Below are positions 10,901 to 22,500 of a stretch of DNA of 64,000 nt, one piece after another. The translations under genes were made by a program, and so were the position numbers. Origin of the DNA: Thozetella sp. PMI_491 (Eukaryota > Ascomycota > Sordariomycetes > Chaetosphaeriales > Chaetosphaeriaceae); assembly GCA_021432635.1 (NCBI GenBank), contig MU270024.1:496001-560000 (forward strand), written 5' to 3'. The notes beneath the pieces are model-generated. The model searched no databases. It saw only the letters and a program-made list of their open reading frames with translations, and was not told the DNA's origin. Every line of letters starts with the position of its first letter. The first letter of the stretch is position 1.

Positions 10901-12639
10901 CGCGTTCGTTGGACTGACAGATATTGTCGCGTCGTCCGGGGCAAACCTCCATAGACAAGCCATCACCACCGTTGTGCGGGCACCACTGAGTCTTTTCACC
11001 ACAACCGATACTGGTACCGTCACAAATTTATTTTCACAGGATATGACTCTCGTCGATGGAGAGTTGCCTCTGGGTCTCTTGAACACGTTTATTTATGTCG
11101 TCATTTTGATCGGGAACTTCTTCGTCGCCGCAATCGCATCACCATATCTCGCAATCAGCTACCCCTTCCTGCTCGGGTTGCTTTATATTCTTCAAGTCTT
11201 CTACCTCCGCACATCAAGACAGCTGCGGCTGCTCGACCTAGAAGCAAAAAGCCCGTTATAGTACATTGCCAACCACAATGCCTTTTCCAAGTCCCGACTC
11301 GACTAACTAAAGTCTAGTAACCACTTCCTCGATACGATGAGCGGCCTCGCGACTATTCGAGCTTTCGGGTGGGTCGGGGCCGAAATTGGCGCGAACAATA
11401 GCATGTTGAATGCGTCGCAAAGACCGGCATATCTCCTAGTCATGATTCAGTCTTGGTTACAGACAAGCCTCACCGTGCTAGTCGGAATCCTGGCCATAGG
11501 TCTCACTGCGCTAGCCACCCAGCTAAGGACAAGCTCCAGCTTTACCGGAGCTAGCTTCTTGACGCTGATAAATTTAGTCAACACGATAGCGACTGCCATG
11601 CGGAGCTACACCGGCCTTGAAACCTCTATTGGCGCTGTCAATCGCTTGAGGGCGTTTAGTCAAAACGTGAAACCCGAAGATAGCAACGACGAGAATAGGC
11701 CCTTGCCGGACTACTGGCCAAACAAAGGCAGTATCACGCTCAACGCTGTCTCTGCATCATACAGGTTAGGACTATACGCACCTTGACTACTACAAAATCA
11801 AGCTAATGTGTCTACCCAGGCCCGAGGCCGTAGCTATTAGCACAAAGCCGAATAATCAAGGCACTCGATCTCTTGCTCTGGATAACCTTTCTATGTCTGT
11901 ACAGCCTGGTGAGAAGGTTGCTATCTGCGGAAGAACTGGCAGGTGTGTCACTGCAAAGCTATATATGAACAATATGGATGACTGACAAGTAAAAAGCGGG
12001 AAATCGTCTTTGATGCTCCTCCTGCTCCGACTACTTGATCCTTTGCCCGGATCTCACAACATACTAGTCGATGACGTGCCAATTCATCAAATTGATCGCT
12101 TAACCTTGAGGCAAAGGTTTATAACCGTTCCTCAGGATTCTGTCTTCCTCCCGGGGAGAAGCAGCATCAAAGCCAATCTAGATCCCTCCAACTCCGCTTC
12201 AGATGAAGAATGCATAACCGTGCTAGAGGCGGTTCAACTTTCCGACCTTGTTCGACAATGCGGTGATGTTCATGGGAACATGGGTACCGAAAGTCTCAGC
12301 GAAGGCCAACAACAACTCTTCGGCCTAGGCAGGGCCGTTCTCCGGCGAATGATGCGAGATAAAACAAACGGGCCGACCGGCGGCATTCTCCTGCTCGACG
12401 AAATGAATTCAAAATTAGATAAAGAAACCGACCAGATTACACAGAAGATTATCAGAGAGCAATTCAGGGATTACACTGTCGTCATGGTAGCCCACAAGTT
12501 AGATATGGTCATGAACCTGTGCGATCGAGTGTTTGTACTGGATCAAGGGGTACTTGTTGAAGAAGGCCGCCCGATGGACTTGGTGGAGATTAGAGGGAGC
12601 TGGTTTGGAAGGCTTTGGAGCGAAAGCAACTTAGGATAG
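7957..12639 (+). CDS. ABCC-type (MRP-like) multidrug ABC transporter
   Basis: Full-length ABC exporter of the C subfamily, about 1483 aa, with exons 7957-8166, 8232-11260, 11318-11764, 11820-11942 and 11997-12639. The start GCCGCCATGG has a strong context. The order is an N-terminal membrane region (TMD0), TMD1, NBD1, TMD2, NBD2. NBD1 has Walker A GPVASGKST (about residue 654), signature LSGGQKQRVSLARA (about 748) and Walker B VLVLDDVFSGLD, with Asp at the catalytic-Glu position as usual in ABCC proteins. NBD2 has Walker A GRTGSGKSS, split by the last intron (about 1266), signature LSEGQQQ (about 1369) and Walker B ILLLDEMNSKLD with the catalytic Glu. One consensus and one degenerate ATP site is the ABCC pattern. 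It likely exports the cluster product from the plasma membrane or loads it into vacuoles, giving self-protection. It is convergent with the glycosyltransferase, and a match to the cluster promoter motif lies upstream. Confidence 0.9.
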
Positions 12640-13253
12640 TCATTCTGTCTTGCGTTTTGCGAGGCTCGTAGTTAATAGCAGGACTTCTAGGAAGATATAT
12701 CTCGCCTGTCAGGGCAGGCAGTCCCTTTGCAGGAATATACACCATCAGAGAGTCTGTTTAGGGACTATTTATAGATTGTTAATCATTCCTGCGGGCCTCT
12801 CAGATTATTCTATCCATCGCGCTACATATAGTTAGAACGAACGCTGCATATGCATTCTTGGACTGAGCGTTCATTCCTGGAACGCTGTTGGCCAATGCAA
12901 CATTCTTAAGGCTCCCTTTCGGCTGTCAGGGTACCAATACCATTTAAAGAGGCTTAAGAACTAGCTCAGAAAGCTTTTGAAGAAAGCAGAGATTGAATTT
13001 ATTTGAAATCTGTCTTAAAAACCCAACTACGCGAAAGGGCCAAAAGTGAAGCTCCACTACTATCATGGTAATAGTGTAGCAACAATTAGCTTTGGGATAA
13101 AATCTCACCGGTGATGTTCAGTCGTAGACTACAAAACAACAGAGAACCCTCTTTCGGTTTGTCACTGCCATTGTTCTTATTGTCATGTGAAGATTTTACC
13201 CAAAAAAATTGTAGCAAATCAAAGAGACATCCGTCTTCTTTCTCTCTATCTAA
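12640..13253. other. convergent 3' spacer between ABC transporter and UGT
   Basis: Only short chance frames are present. The region holds the 3' ends of two convergent genes; no repeat or RNA was recognised. Confidence 0.5.
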
Positions 13254-14627
13254 TCAAGAAAATTCCCATATTATCTTTTCAAGGGTTCCCAAGGCATCCA
13301 TATCCTCGTTCTCTTTCTTCAGCTCCAAAGCTCGTTGCTTATATGAGGAATTTCTCAGGACCTTCTCGACTCCTTCCGCTATTGCCTTCTCGGATGGCCG
13401 CTCGGCCCTTAGGTTGACCCCAACACCGGACCACTCAGCGCGCATGCAGCAGTCACTCTTATCAGCAGCAGTGCCCGATAGAACCATAGGCACGCCATTC
13501 ATGATGCTGTGCATGTACCCACCGAACCCTGCATTAAATACAAAGACATCCGCGTGCCGGAGAATTGCGTCATAAGGAAAGTAATCGATGACTCTGGTGT
13601 TGGCGGGAATTTGGAAATCGGCTTGCAGAGTCGCACCCCTGGATCCTAGAGTCGCTATCACAAGAACATCGGCTCGTGATTCAAGCGAGATGATGCCTGG
13701 GATCACCAGTTCGGTGTAGTCAATTGCTACAGTACCCTGTGCAATAAAGACGAGCTTCTTCCTGCTTGGCGAGGACGCAGGAAGTGACGCGTTGTGCAAG
13801 ACCTCAGGCCACCATGAGGGGTAAACAAGATTTGGCTTAAGGGGTTTCAGAGGAAGACCTCCAATAAATCTTATCTTGGGGTCGAGGTCAGACCGTGGAA
13901 ATTCTATGCTGGGACTGAACGGCAAGAGTGTGACGTCGTGGATGTTCATCACAGTATCCAAAAACGATCCTGTCATGGCCTTGGTAGTACCGACTTGCCT
14001 CATAGCATCATTGGTCGCGTTGTTGAGGATCTTGTGTGTTGGAAGCATAGCCTCGTTCATAGCTTTCACCGCTGCTCGATCCTCGTCACTGATCGCAGGT
14101 GGGTAGCCCAGGCCACCGGGAAAGACGTCGACGCTGCTCATCGAGTTCATCGTAGTATTGACATTGATGACCTTCGGGAACTTCACGTAGCCTTTCGGAA
14201 GTGGAACCCCGTAGTAAAATGGCAGAAGGCCCATAAACATGGTTTCATGTAGGATAACGACTCTGCGACCCGGATGTCGCTTGCGGACAGTTTCCAAGGT
14301 CCTCCTTGTCAAAAGATAAGTCTGGGGGATTGAATCTAGAAATATGTGTTGAAGGAGAAAATTATGCCGTTCTGGCCCGTCGGGGATCGCGAACTGGCCT
14401 TGAAGTATCTCGGGCTTGGTGTTCCAGACATAGTCGTTCGCGATGTATTCGGCACCAGCCTGACGAATTGAACTTTCAAGCTCGGTGGCGCCAATGAAAT
14501 AGACTTTGAAACCCTGCTTGACAAGATACTCGCTCATATGGATAAGAGGATATGTGTGTCCATGGGCCGGGAAGGCGGCCGTGACGATGACAGGCTTGCA
14601 TTTGATAGAGCTGAATGCACCTCCCAT
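13254..14627 (-). CDS. UDP-glycosyltransferase (GT1 family)
   Basis: An intronless 457-aa GT1-fold enzyme that would transfer a sugar from a UDP-sugar to a small molecule. The N-terminal motif VTAAFPAHGHTYPLIH (residues 15-30) contains the candidate catalytic base His22. The C-terminal nucleotide-sugar site reads NAGFGGYMHSIMNGVP (about 365-380), the fungal counterpart of the plant HCGWNS box, with Asn in place of the first His. There is no C-terminal membrane anchor and no convincing signal peptide, so it is probably cytosolic. It is divergent from the PKS-NRPS (1.9 kb shared upstream region) and convergent with the ABC exporter, so it is a candidate cluster tailoring or self-protection enzyme. 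Sugar and acceptor cannot be told from sequence. Confidence 0.85.
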   Translation of the reverse strand: MGGAFSSIKCKPVIVTAAFPAHGHTYPLIHMSEYLVKQGFKVYFIGATELESSIRQAGAEYIANDYVWNTKPEILQGQFAIPDGPERHNFLLQHIFLDSIPQTYLLTRRTLETVRKRHPGRRVVILHETMFMGLLPFYYGVPLPKGYVKFPKVINVNTTMNSMSSVDVFPGGLGYPPAISDEDRAAVKAMNEAMLPTHKILNNATNDAMRQVGTTKAMTGSFLDTVMNIHDVTLLPFSPSIEFPRSDLDPKIRFIGGLPLKPLKPNLVYPSWWPEVLHNASLPASSPSRKKLVFIAQGTVAIDYTELVIPGIISLESRADVLVIATLGSRGATLQADFQIPANTRVIDYFPYDAILRHADVFVFNAGFGGYMHSIMNGVPMVLSGTAADKSDCCMRAEWSGVGVNLRAERPSEKAIAEGVEKVLRNSSYKQRALELKKENEDMDALGTLEKIIWEFS

Positions 14628-16532
14628 ATCTTGCTCACTTCCGTAAGAACGATAAAACCCAGATGTGTTAGACGCTGTACTGCACTAATTGTCAAGAGAG
14701 CCGACGCAGGGGCTCGATAATGGGGATGCTGGCCCCTTTGAGTCTGAACGACGTTTTAGGTTAGCAAACATTGTAGATATTATCACTAGGGCCTGAGCAT
14801 TGCCTTTATTATATATTTCCTTTATGGGGTTAACAAGAATATTAGGCATCTAAGGATTTTCTACAGAAAACGAATCTGTTGCCGTTGCTCGCAAAGCCTG
14901 GGAGGTCGAATCACACAACACCCGACCGATCGCATCCAAGTCTTAATTGGTCATTACACGACGGCATCATTCTAAGCCGTGTACCTCCTACAATTGCGTC
15001 ACCCGCAAAGAAACTGTTTTGAAGATCTGGCCAATCAAAAGACCAAGAAATACGGAGTGATTAGATTGCACTCGCACCTGCGGCATGTCCTCTCATGCAC
15101 GCTTGACGTTGCATCAGAGGGGTCGCGTCAGGAGGTTGGTCTGCTGATAAGGAGTCCGCAGATGTTACCTTGCCGTTCAAATAATTTAATCGGTATGATG
15201 TATCACGACATGGGTTGCGTTGAGATGATCAGCTCGGAGATATTTATTCGGGGTTGCCGTGGTGCCGTCTTGGCTCGCCTTCGGGATAAGACTGAGGTCA
15301 GGTTACAACCCCCAGGAGGGTGAGATTAAAAAAAGTAAGCGTGTTCGGCGATTTTCGTATACCCCCGACGCAATAGGACGCAGCACTCGCGAACTATACC
15401 CTGCTCGGGCCTGATCTTCTAGCTGCTGCAATAATGGTAACATTGTAAGCGCGAAGGGCATCTTGGCTATTTAGCAAACCACCGACATGGGTAAAATTCC
15501 CAATGGGTCGAGAGAAATTAGCCCCATACATAAAATGGGTCTACGGAGAAGGCAAGTGTATTTTACGGCGATTATGAGGCCAATGTGAAAAGTTTCCGGG
15601 TTGCATCGTGTATGGACCCTGTTAGACAAGCTGGGGATTGTTGATTGTTGATCGGAAGCACCTATTGGCTCTTGGTGCTTCCCTTGCTATAAGCGTAAAT
15701 ACCGAAATCGCTAGCTAGCTAGCCTAGTCGTCCGTGCCTCGGCTTCCGGTTTGTTTACATGCCCCTAACGTTCCTTTTCTTGCCGATCCTTTCATTGTGG
15801 GCCTAGGAAACCAGTAGAAGTTAAGGTTCGTAAGTGGTGCCTACCGCATTTTCGTGATGCGTATTCGTTAAAACGAATTTTCATTGAGTAAATGAAATGA
15901 CATACCGTTTTCTCGTGATTCTCCTCAGTATGTTAGTATTATATAGATAACGAGTTTTGTTTGATAGTTCATCAACATGCCATGCAGTATTCGGATCCTG
16001 CTGGCTCATTCTGCGAGCCTCGCCCTCAGATATGGCTTTCAAATAGCCGACTATGCACGTCGTGAGGCCGGGTGAGATGGAATCCTTTTTGGATATGCAA
16101 AAGTCATCTTCGGTTATCCTGGCCCATTTAGTAGGCGCTTGCCAATTTTCATATCCTCCGACCCTTGTGGCGATAGTTTGAAGCCATGGTGTACTTTTTT
16201 ATCCGATTTAACTCATGAAACGGCCGAACCGCGCCTCTTGGCTTACAGTTTGAGCAAAATGTAGCGCTAGTTACGATACTGGCTCGCGCTTGTATAACTG
16301 AAAGTGAGAGTCTAAGAAATTAGATGTATTTACCCGGGTCACAGCTACTTAGACGATTTTACAACGGCTACGGATATGTTCACACTGTCTAATCTATGAA
16401 CTGGGAAGTTGAGATTATACCCGTTGCAGTTTTCCAGACCTAGAGAGCTTGCTCCAGCACTCACGGCCTACCAAAAACGAGACTTTCCCAGAAATCCAGA
16501 ATATTCCAGACTCCTCTTTTATTCATGCGATC
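14628..16532. promoter_or_regulatory. divergent intergenic region, UGT / PKS-NRPS
   Basis: This 1.9-kb shared upstream region holds no recognisable gene. At 15249-15259 the sequence CGGGGTTGCCG has the CGG-N5-CCG architecture of the motif found in other cluster promoters but only 7/11 identity. ACTTCCG occurs at 14637-14643 just before the UGT start. The short palindrome CTAGCTAGCTAG is near 15711. An exact copy of the cluster palindrome was not found here. Confidence 0.4.
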
Positions 16533-19500
16533 ATGCAGGTTGAAGAACACAGCAGGATGTCCGCATGCAACAAGAACTCGGAGTCCATCGCAATTGTGGG
16601 CTGGGCCTGCCGATTTCCTGGTGGCTCGAACAGTCCCGCCAAGCTGTGGGATCTACTGAGACAGCCACGCGATGTTCTATCACCCTTGTCCAGAGAAGAT
16701 CGTTTCAATCAAGATGGGTTTTACCACCCTAATGGCTCGCACCACGGCACCTCGCATGTCAAGCAATCCTACCTTCTTGAGGAGGACCCTCGGGTCTTTG
16801 ATGCCAACTTTTTCGGCATCAAGCCGGTAGAGGCTCATGTCATGGATCCTCAGCAACGAATATTGCTTGAGACAGTATACGAGTCTCTCGAGTCCGGCGG
16901 CTTCTCTATCCAGCAAATGTCGGGCTCGCAGACGGCCGTATATGTCGGCCAAATGTGGGCTGATTACGACGTGCACGTGCTGCGCGACGTAGACGCCATG
17001 CCGACATACGCAGGTATCGGAACAGCCCGCAGCATGTAAGTCTCCTGAGCCAGTCCCCTGGCCTATCCACCCAGCTCTTCCTTGTCTGGACGCCTTACTA
17101 TACTCTATCTGGGCTATGCTGTCCCTATTGAGCCGTAGCGAGAAATATGCTGATCTGCGCGTACCAATTCAGCCTTTCAAACCGGGTATCCCATTTCTTT
17201 GACTGGCATGGCCCATCGGTCACTCTCGACACGGCGTGTTCATCGTCTCTGGTGGCCGTCTATAACGCGGCGCTGACGCTGCAGAACGGCGACGCGTCCG
17301 CGGCCGTTGTCGCCGGTGCTAACTTGATCTTAACACCGGAACCCTACATCGGGATGAGCAATCTCACCATGATATCCCCCGACAGTCGATCGCGCATGTG
17401 GGACGTCGACGTGAAGGGATATGCCCGTGGTGAGGGTGTAGCCGCGCTGGTATTGAAGAGGCTTTCGGATGCAGTTCGTGACGGCGACAACATCCAGGGC
17501 GTCATTCGTGGGGTAGGCGTAAACCAAGATGGCCGCACCAAGGAAGGAATCACCATGCCGAGCGTGCATGCTCAAAGCGCTCTCATCAGAGAGACATATG
17601 CCAAAGCCGGACTGGATGTCAGAAACAAGGCTGATCGCTGCCAATACTTTGAAGCCCACGGCACGGGGACCGGAGCCGGAGACCCTCGTGTAAGACTGCC
17701 ATTCTAGCCATTTGTTCTCACTTCTGCTAATTGTGCTTGCCATAGGAAGCCGAGGCTATTGCGACTACGTTCTTCGGGCCATCGTTCCAAGACCACGATA
17801 CCAGCAATGTTCTCTATGTCGGATCTGTCAAAACGGTCATCGGGCACACCGAAGGGACAGCTGGGATTGCCGGCATCATGAAAGCCTGCCTTGCTTTGCA
17901 GAATGGCGAAATACCGCCCAATATGTTCTTCAATACGCTCAATCCGAAGATCGCCCCATTTTACCACAATCTCGAGGTTCCAACCGAGGTTAGGAAGTGG
18001 CCTGCACTGCCCCCGGCCACTCCACGTCGGGCAAGTGTCAATAGCTTCGGCTTTGGTGGGACCAACGCTCATGTCATCCTCGAAAACTATGTGCCTAGCG
18101 AGGAATACTCTACCATCGTGCGGGAAAAACAGGCTACGTGCCTTCTCCCCATCGTATTCTCGGCTTTCTCATCGCCCTCTCTCAAAGCGACAATAAGGAA
18201 ATATGTCGAGCATTTAGGAAGAAACCCATCTATTGGCTTGCGTGATCTTGCCTATACTCTGTCGAGTCACAGATCGGTCCTACCTGTGCGCGCCGCTTTT
18301 GCCGCATCATCGGTTCCGGAACTGGCTAGAAAGCTGGACTCTTGGCTTCAAGACACCGACAAAAAGGCGGACACTATAACGATTCGGCCGACAAACCTTA
18401 CCAGTAAACGCATTCTCGGTGTCTTTACTGGCCAAGGCGCACAGTGGGCCACCATGGGTAGGGAGCTCCTCTCGTCCTTTCCCCGCGTGAGAGCCATTAT
18501 TGCGGAGTTGGAGCAGGCGCTCCAGAGCCTCCCAGTTGCAGACCGCCCGAACTGGTCCATTGCTGAGGAATTGTCGAGTGAAGAGCAACATTCGCGATTG
18601 AGCGAGGCCGCCATCTCGCAGCCTCTGTGCACTGCTGTCCAGATCGTGCTCGTAGACCTCTTGCGCGCAGCCGGAATCAACTTCAAGGCAGTTGTGGGGC
18701 ACTCGTCGGGAGAGATCGGGGCCGCATACGCTGCGAGCTTTCTCACCGCGCGCGATGCCATTCGCATTGCCTACTATCGCGGCGTCGTCACTCGACTAGC
18801 TGGCAATGCCGGTTCGCCAGGCGCCATGATGGCTGTGGGGACTAGTTATGAAGATGCCCAAGATCTTTGTGCGTTGGACATTCTCCAAGGAGGCGTGAGG
18901 GTTGCAGCTGTCAATTCATCGTCTAGTGTCACCCTCTCGGGTGATGCTGATGCCATCGCGCACGCGCGACTTATCCTAGAGGATGAGAAAAAGTTTGCCA
19001 GGCTCCTTCGTGTCGATAAGGCATACCACTCACACCACATGATCCCTTGCTCGGAACCGTACACCCAGTGCATGCGCCAGTGCCAGATAGCGATCCAGCC
19101 CGGTGGCAACAAGGATACCGCGTGGTTCTCGAGCGTCTATCCCAACACGAGGATGAGCGTATCTGATGCCCTAGGGGACCAGTACTGGGCCGATAACATG
19201 GAAAAGCCAGTCCTCTTCTCGCAAGCTATTCAGTGCGCAACGGAACAGGCAGGACCTTTTGATGCGATTATCGAGATAGGCCCGCATCCGGCACTCAAAG
19301 GTCCGGCTTTGCAGACTATAACCGAGTGTAGCGGCAAGGCGACAAGCGTTCTCTACACCGGGCTTCTTTCAAGGCAGTCTAATGATATAACTTCATTTTC
19401 AGCTGGGCTCGGGGCTCTGTGGGAGGCGCTGGGTTCTGGTGTAGTCAAATTCGACATGCTTGACCAGTTTGTTACTGATTCCTCACCAAGGAAGTTGCAG

Positions 19501-22500
19501 ACGGGCCTGCCATCGTACAGCTGGGACCACAACCAGGTCTACTGGCATGAATCACGTCGGATCCGTGCCTACCGCTCACGCAAGTACAGCCCCCATGACC
19601 TACTAGGATCGCCGACGGTTGATGGCGTGCAAGGCGAGCTGAGGTGGAGTGGCCTGCTACGACTATCCGAGATTCCGTGGGTACGTGGCCACAGTTTACA
19701 GGGCCAGGTCGTCTTTCCGGCTACCGGATATGTTGCTACCGCCCTAGAGGCAGCTCGCAGCTTCGCTGGTGGCCGAGAGGTCAAGCTTCTCGAGGTTAAC
19801 GACTTTGTCATTCATCGGGCTATGGCTATTGACGAGACCCACGACATCGAGACACTGGTGACGCTCTCTCTCCAGCACGAGGACGACGAAATTGCTGTAG
19901 CCACGTTTCAATATCATGCCAGCGTTCAGAGGGATACTACCGATCTGACTCTCCTCGCCTCGAGCTCCCTCAATCTGTACTTTGAAAATACCGGGTCCTC
20001 TAGTCTTGCCCTTACCCAGAGAGAAGCCCCGCCGCCGAATCTCATCGAAGTGGACGCAGAAGACTTTTATGACTATCTCGGCGAAGTCGGGTACAACTAC
20101 ACGGGATCGTTCCGTGGCCTTAAGTGCATGAAGCGGAAACTCGATTACGGTATGGGCAGCTTCGCTATAACGGAGGAGGAATGGGGTGGCCCACTACCGA
20201 TGATGGCACCCTCGTTTCTCGATCTTGCTCTGCAATCTATCTTCATTTCCTTCGGCTGGCCGCGCGATGGCAGCCTTCTTGACGTGCATGTGCCGGTCCA
20301 TATCGGCAGCGTCAAGATCGACGTGCCGAGCTGGACGGCAGTTTCTGCGACCCAGCCACATGTTGATTTTGTGTCACAGCTGCGAAAGACTCCCGCTTCA
20401 ATGAACTGCGATGTCAGTCTCTTCTGCCCAACCACGAATACGCCCGTAGTCCAGATCGAGAACATTACTGTCGTGCCTCTTTCTGCCGACTCCAACGCCA
20501 TGACGCGAGAGATCTTCACGAAGACTACCTACTGGCCCTTAGGTGTGGGACCCGAGGGTTTCACCACGAAATTCGTCCCCGACTCCGAACAGCAATTTGG
20601 ATGGGACCTGGAACGAGTCAGTCTATTTTATATGCGTCAACTTGAGAAGGCATTTCCACCAGAGAGGCGGTTCAAGCTCGCCGAGCCGCATCACCAATTC
20701 TTGTTCGAGTTTACCGAAGATGCTTTTTCGCGCCTTCGTCAAGGCTTGTTGCCGTTTGTCAAAACGGAGTGGCTAAGTGACACACAAGAAGATATCAATG
20801 CCATTCTGGACAAGTATGAAGTCCCCCTCCCCCTGTGTTCTTGCTGCGTCCAATGCGGAAACTGTAATCCCTTTCCGTGATCATTGCGCTAATGGCCTTG
20901 GTATCCGTCTAGATATTCCGATAAGGTTGATATACAACTGCTGCGCATTGTGGGAGAAAATATGGGTGCTGCGATGCGAGGAGAGACGGACATACTGCAG
21001 CACATGTTTCAGGGCGACACAATGGACAGGTGGTACGTTGAATCTCTGGGATTCGACCGCCTCATGGAATGGCTCGGCGAGATGACGAACCATATTTCGA
21101 GAATCTATCCCCGCATGGACATTCTCGAACTGGGTAAGCACTTTCACAAACTCTTACAGGTCGTCTGGGCCGGATCCCCTTCTCCAGCTCCTCGTTCTCG
21201 GATATGGCTGAGCTAATGGTTTGCTAGGTGCGGGAACCGGGGCGGCAACGAAGAGCATCCTCAAGCACATTGGGGATCGGTTCGCATCCTATACGTACAC
21301 TGACATATCTGCTAGCTTCTTTGAGAAGGCTGCTAGCAATTTCCCGTCACTTCGCATGAGATTCAAGACCTTGGACCTCGAGAAAGATCTTAGTGATCAG
21401 GGGTATACGCCCGGTTCATATGACCTGGTTGTGGCTTCGAATGTCCTTCACGCGACGCGTGAGCTGGACAAGTCCCTCCAGACTGCTCGCAGTCTATTAA
21501 AACCCGGCGGATTTCTTCTAATATGCGAAATCACCACCCATAATGTCTTGCACGTACGGCTCCCTTTCTCCTGTCTATCAGGATGGTGGCTCGGTCGCGA
21601 GGACGGTCGCCGTCTCTCGGCAACCATTGATACGCTGGAGTGGAACGAACGACTGCTGCGGACCGGCTTCTCCGGGCTCGATGCTATCAGTGATGAGGCA
21701 AACACCTTGGTTCTGAAGTCCAACATAATGGTGTCTCAAGCCGTCGATGACCGTGTCCAACTCCTTCGAGCGCCACTGCTTTCCTCGCCGCCTAAGACAG
21801 CTGTTGACACCAACAGTCAGCTCGTCATCATTGGCGGGCAGTCTGTCGAATCGGCCTCGCTCGCTGGCCAGCTTGCTCGCTTGCTGAATAGACAGGCTTC
21901 ACGGCCTGTCTGGGTACGACGACTGGAAGATCTGCCTAACATGACGCTATCCCGGACCTGCTCAGTGATCCAACTAGGAGACTTGGACGAGGCGGCGCTA
22001 GAGTGTATGACAGAACAGAGACTTCGTGGTCTGAAGACGCTCTTTGAGCACCCTCGAACGATTCTCTGGGTCACTCGAGGCTGCAGGGAGGATCACCCGC
22101 TTCAAAATATGAGTGTTGGTCTGGGGCGCGTGCTCATGGTGGAGATGCCCACTGGTCGGCTCCAGTTCCTGGACTTCGCCGACGGCATCAATGCGGACAG
22201 CACGCGCCATATTGCTGAGACATACATGCGCTGGATGATGTTGGCCGAATGCGGACCTGACTTGGAGTCGGGGGCTCTTCTCTGGACCAGCGAGCGGGAG
22301 TTGGTATACCGTGACGGCATCTACACAGTGCCTCGAATTGCGTTTGACTTGGAGTTGAACCGACGGTATATGGCATCTCGAAAGCTGATAACCCAGAAGC
22401 TCTGCCCGTCCGAGGCATCCCTGGTGCTGCAACGATCCGATGGCGTGTGGAGCTTTGCCGAGTCCGTTTCATCACCTCTCACAGTACCGTCGTTGCCAAT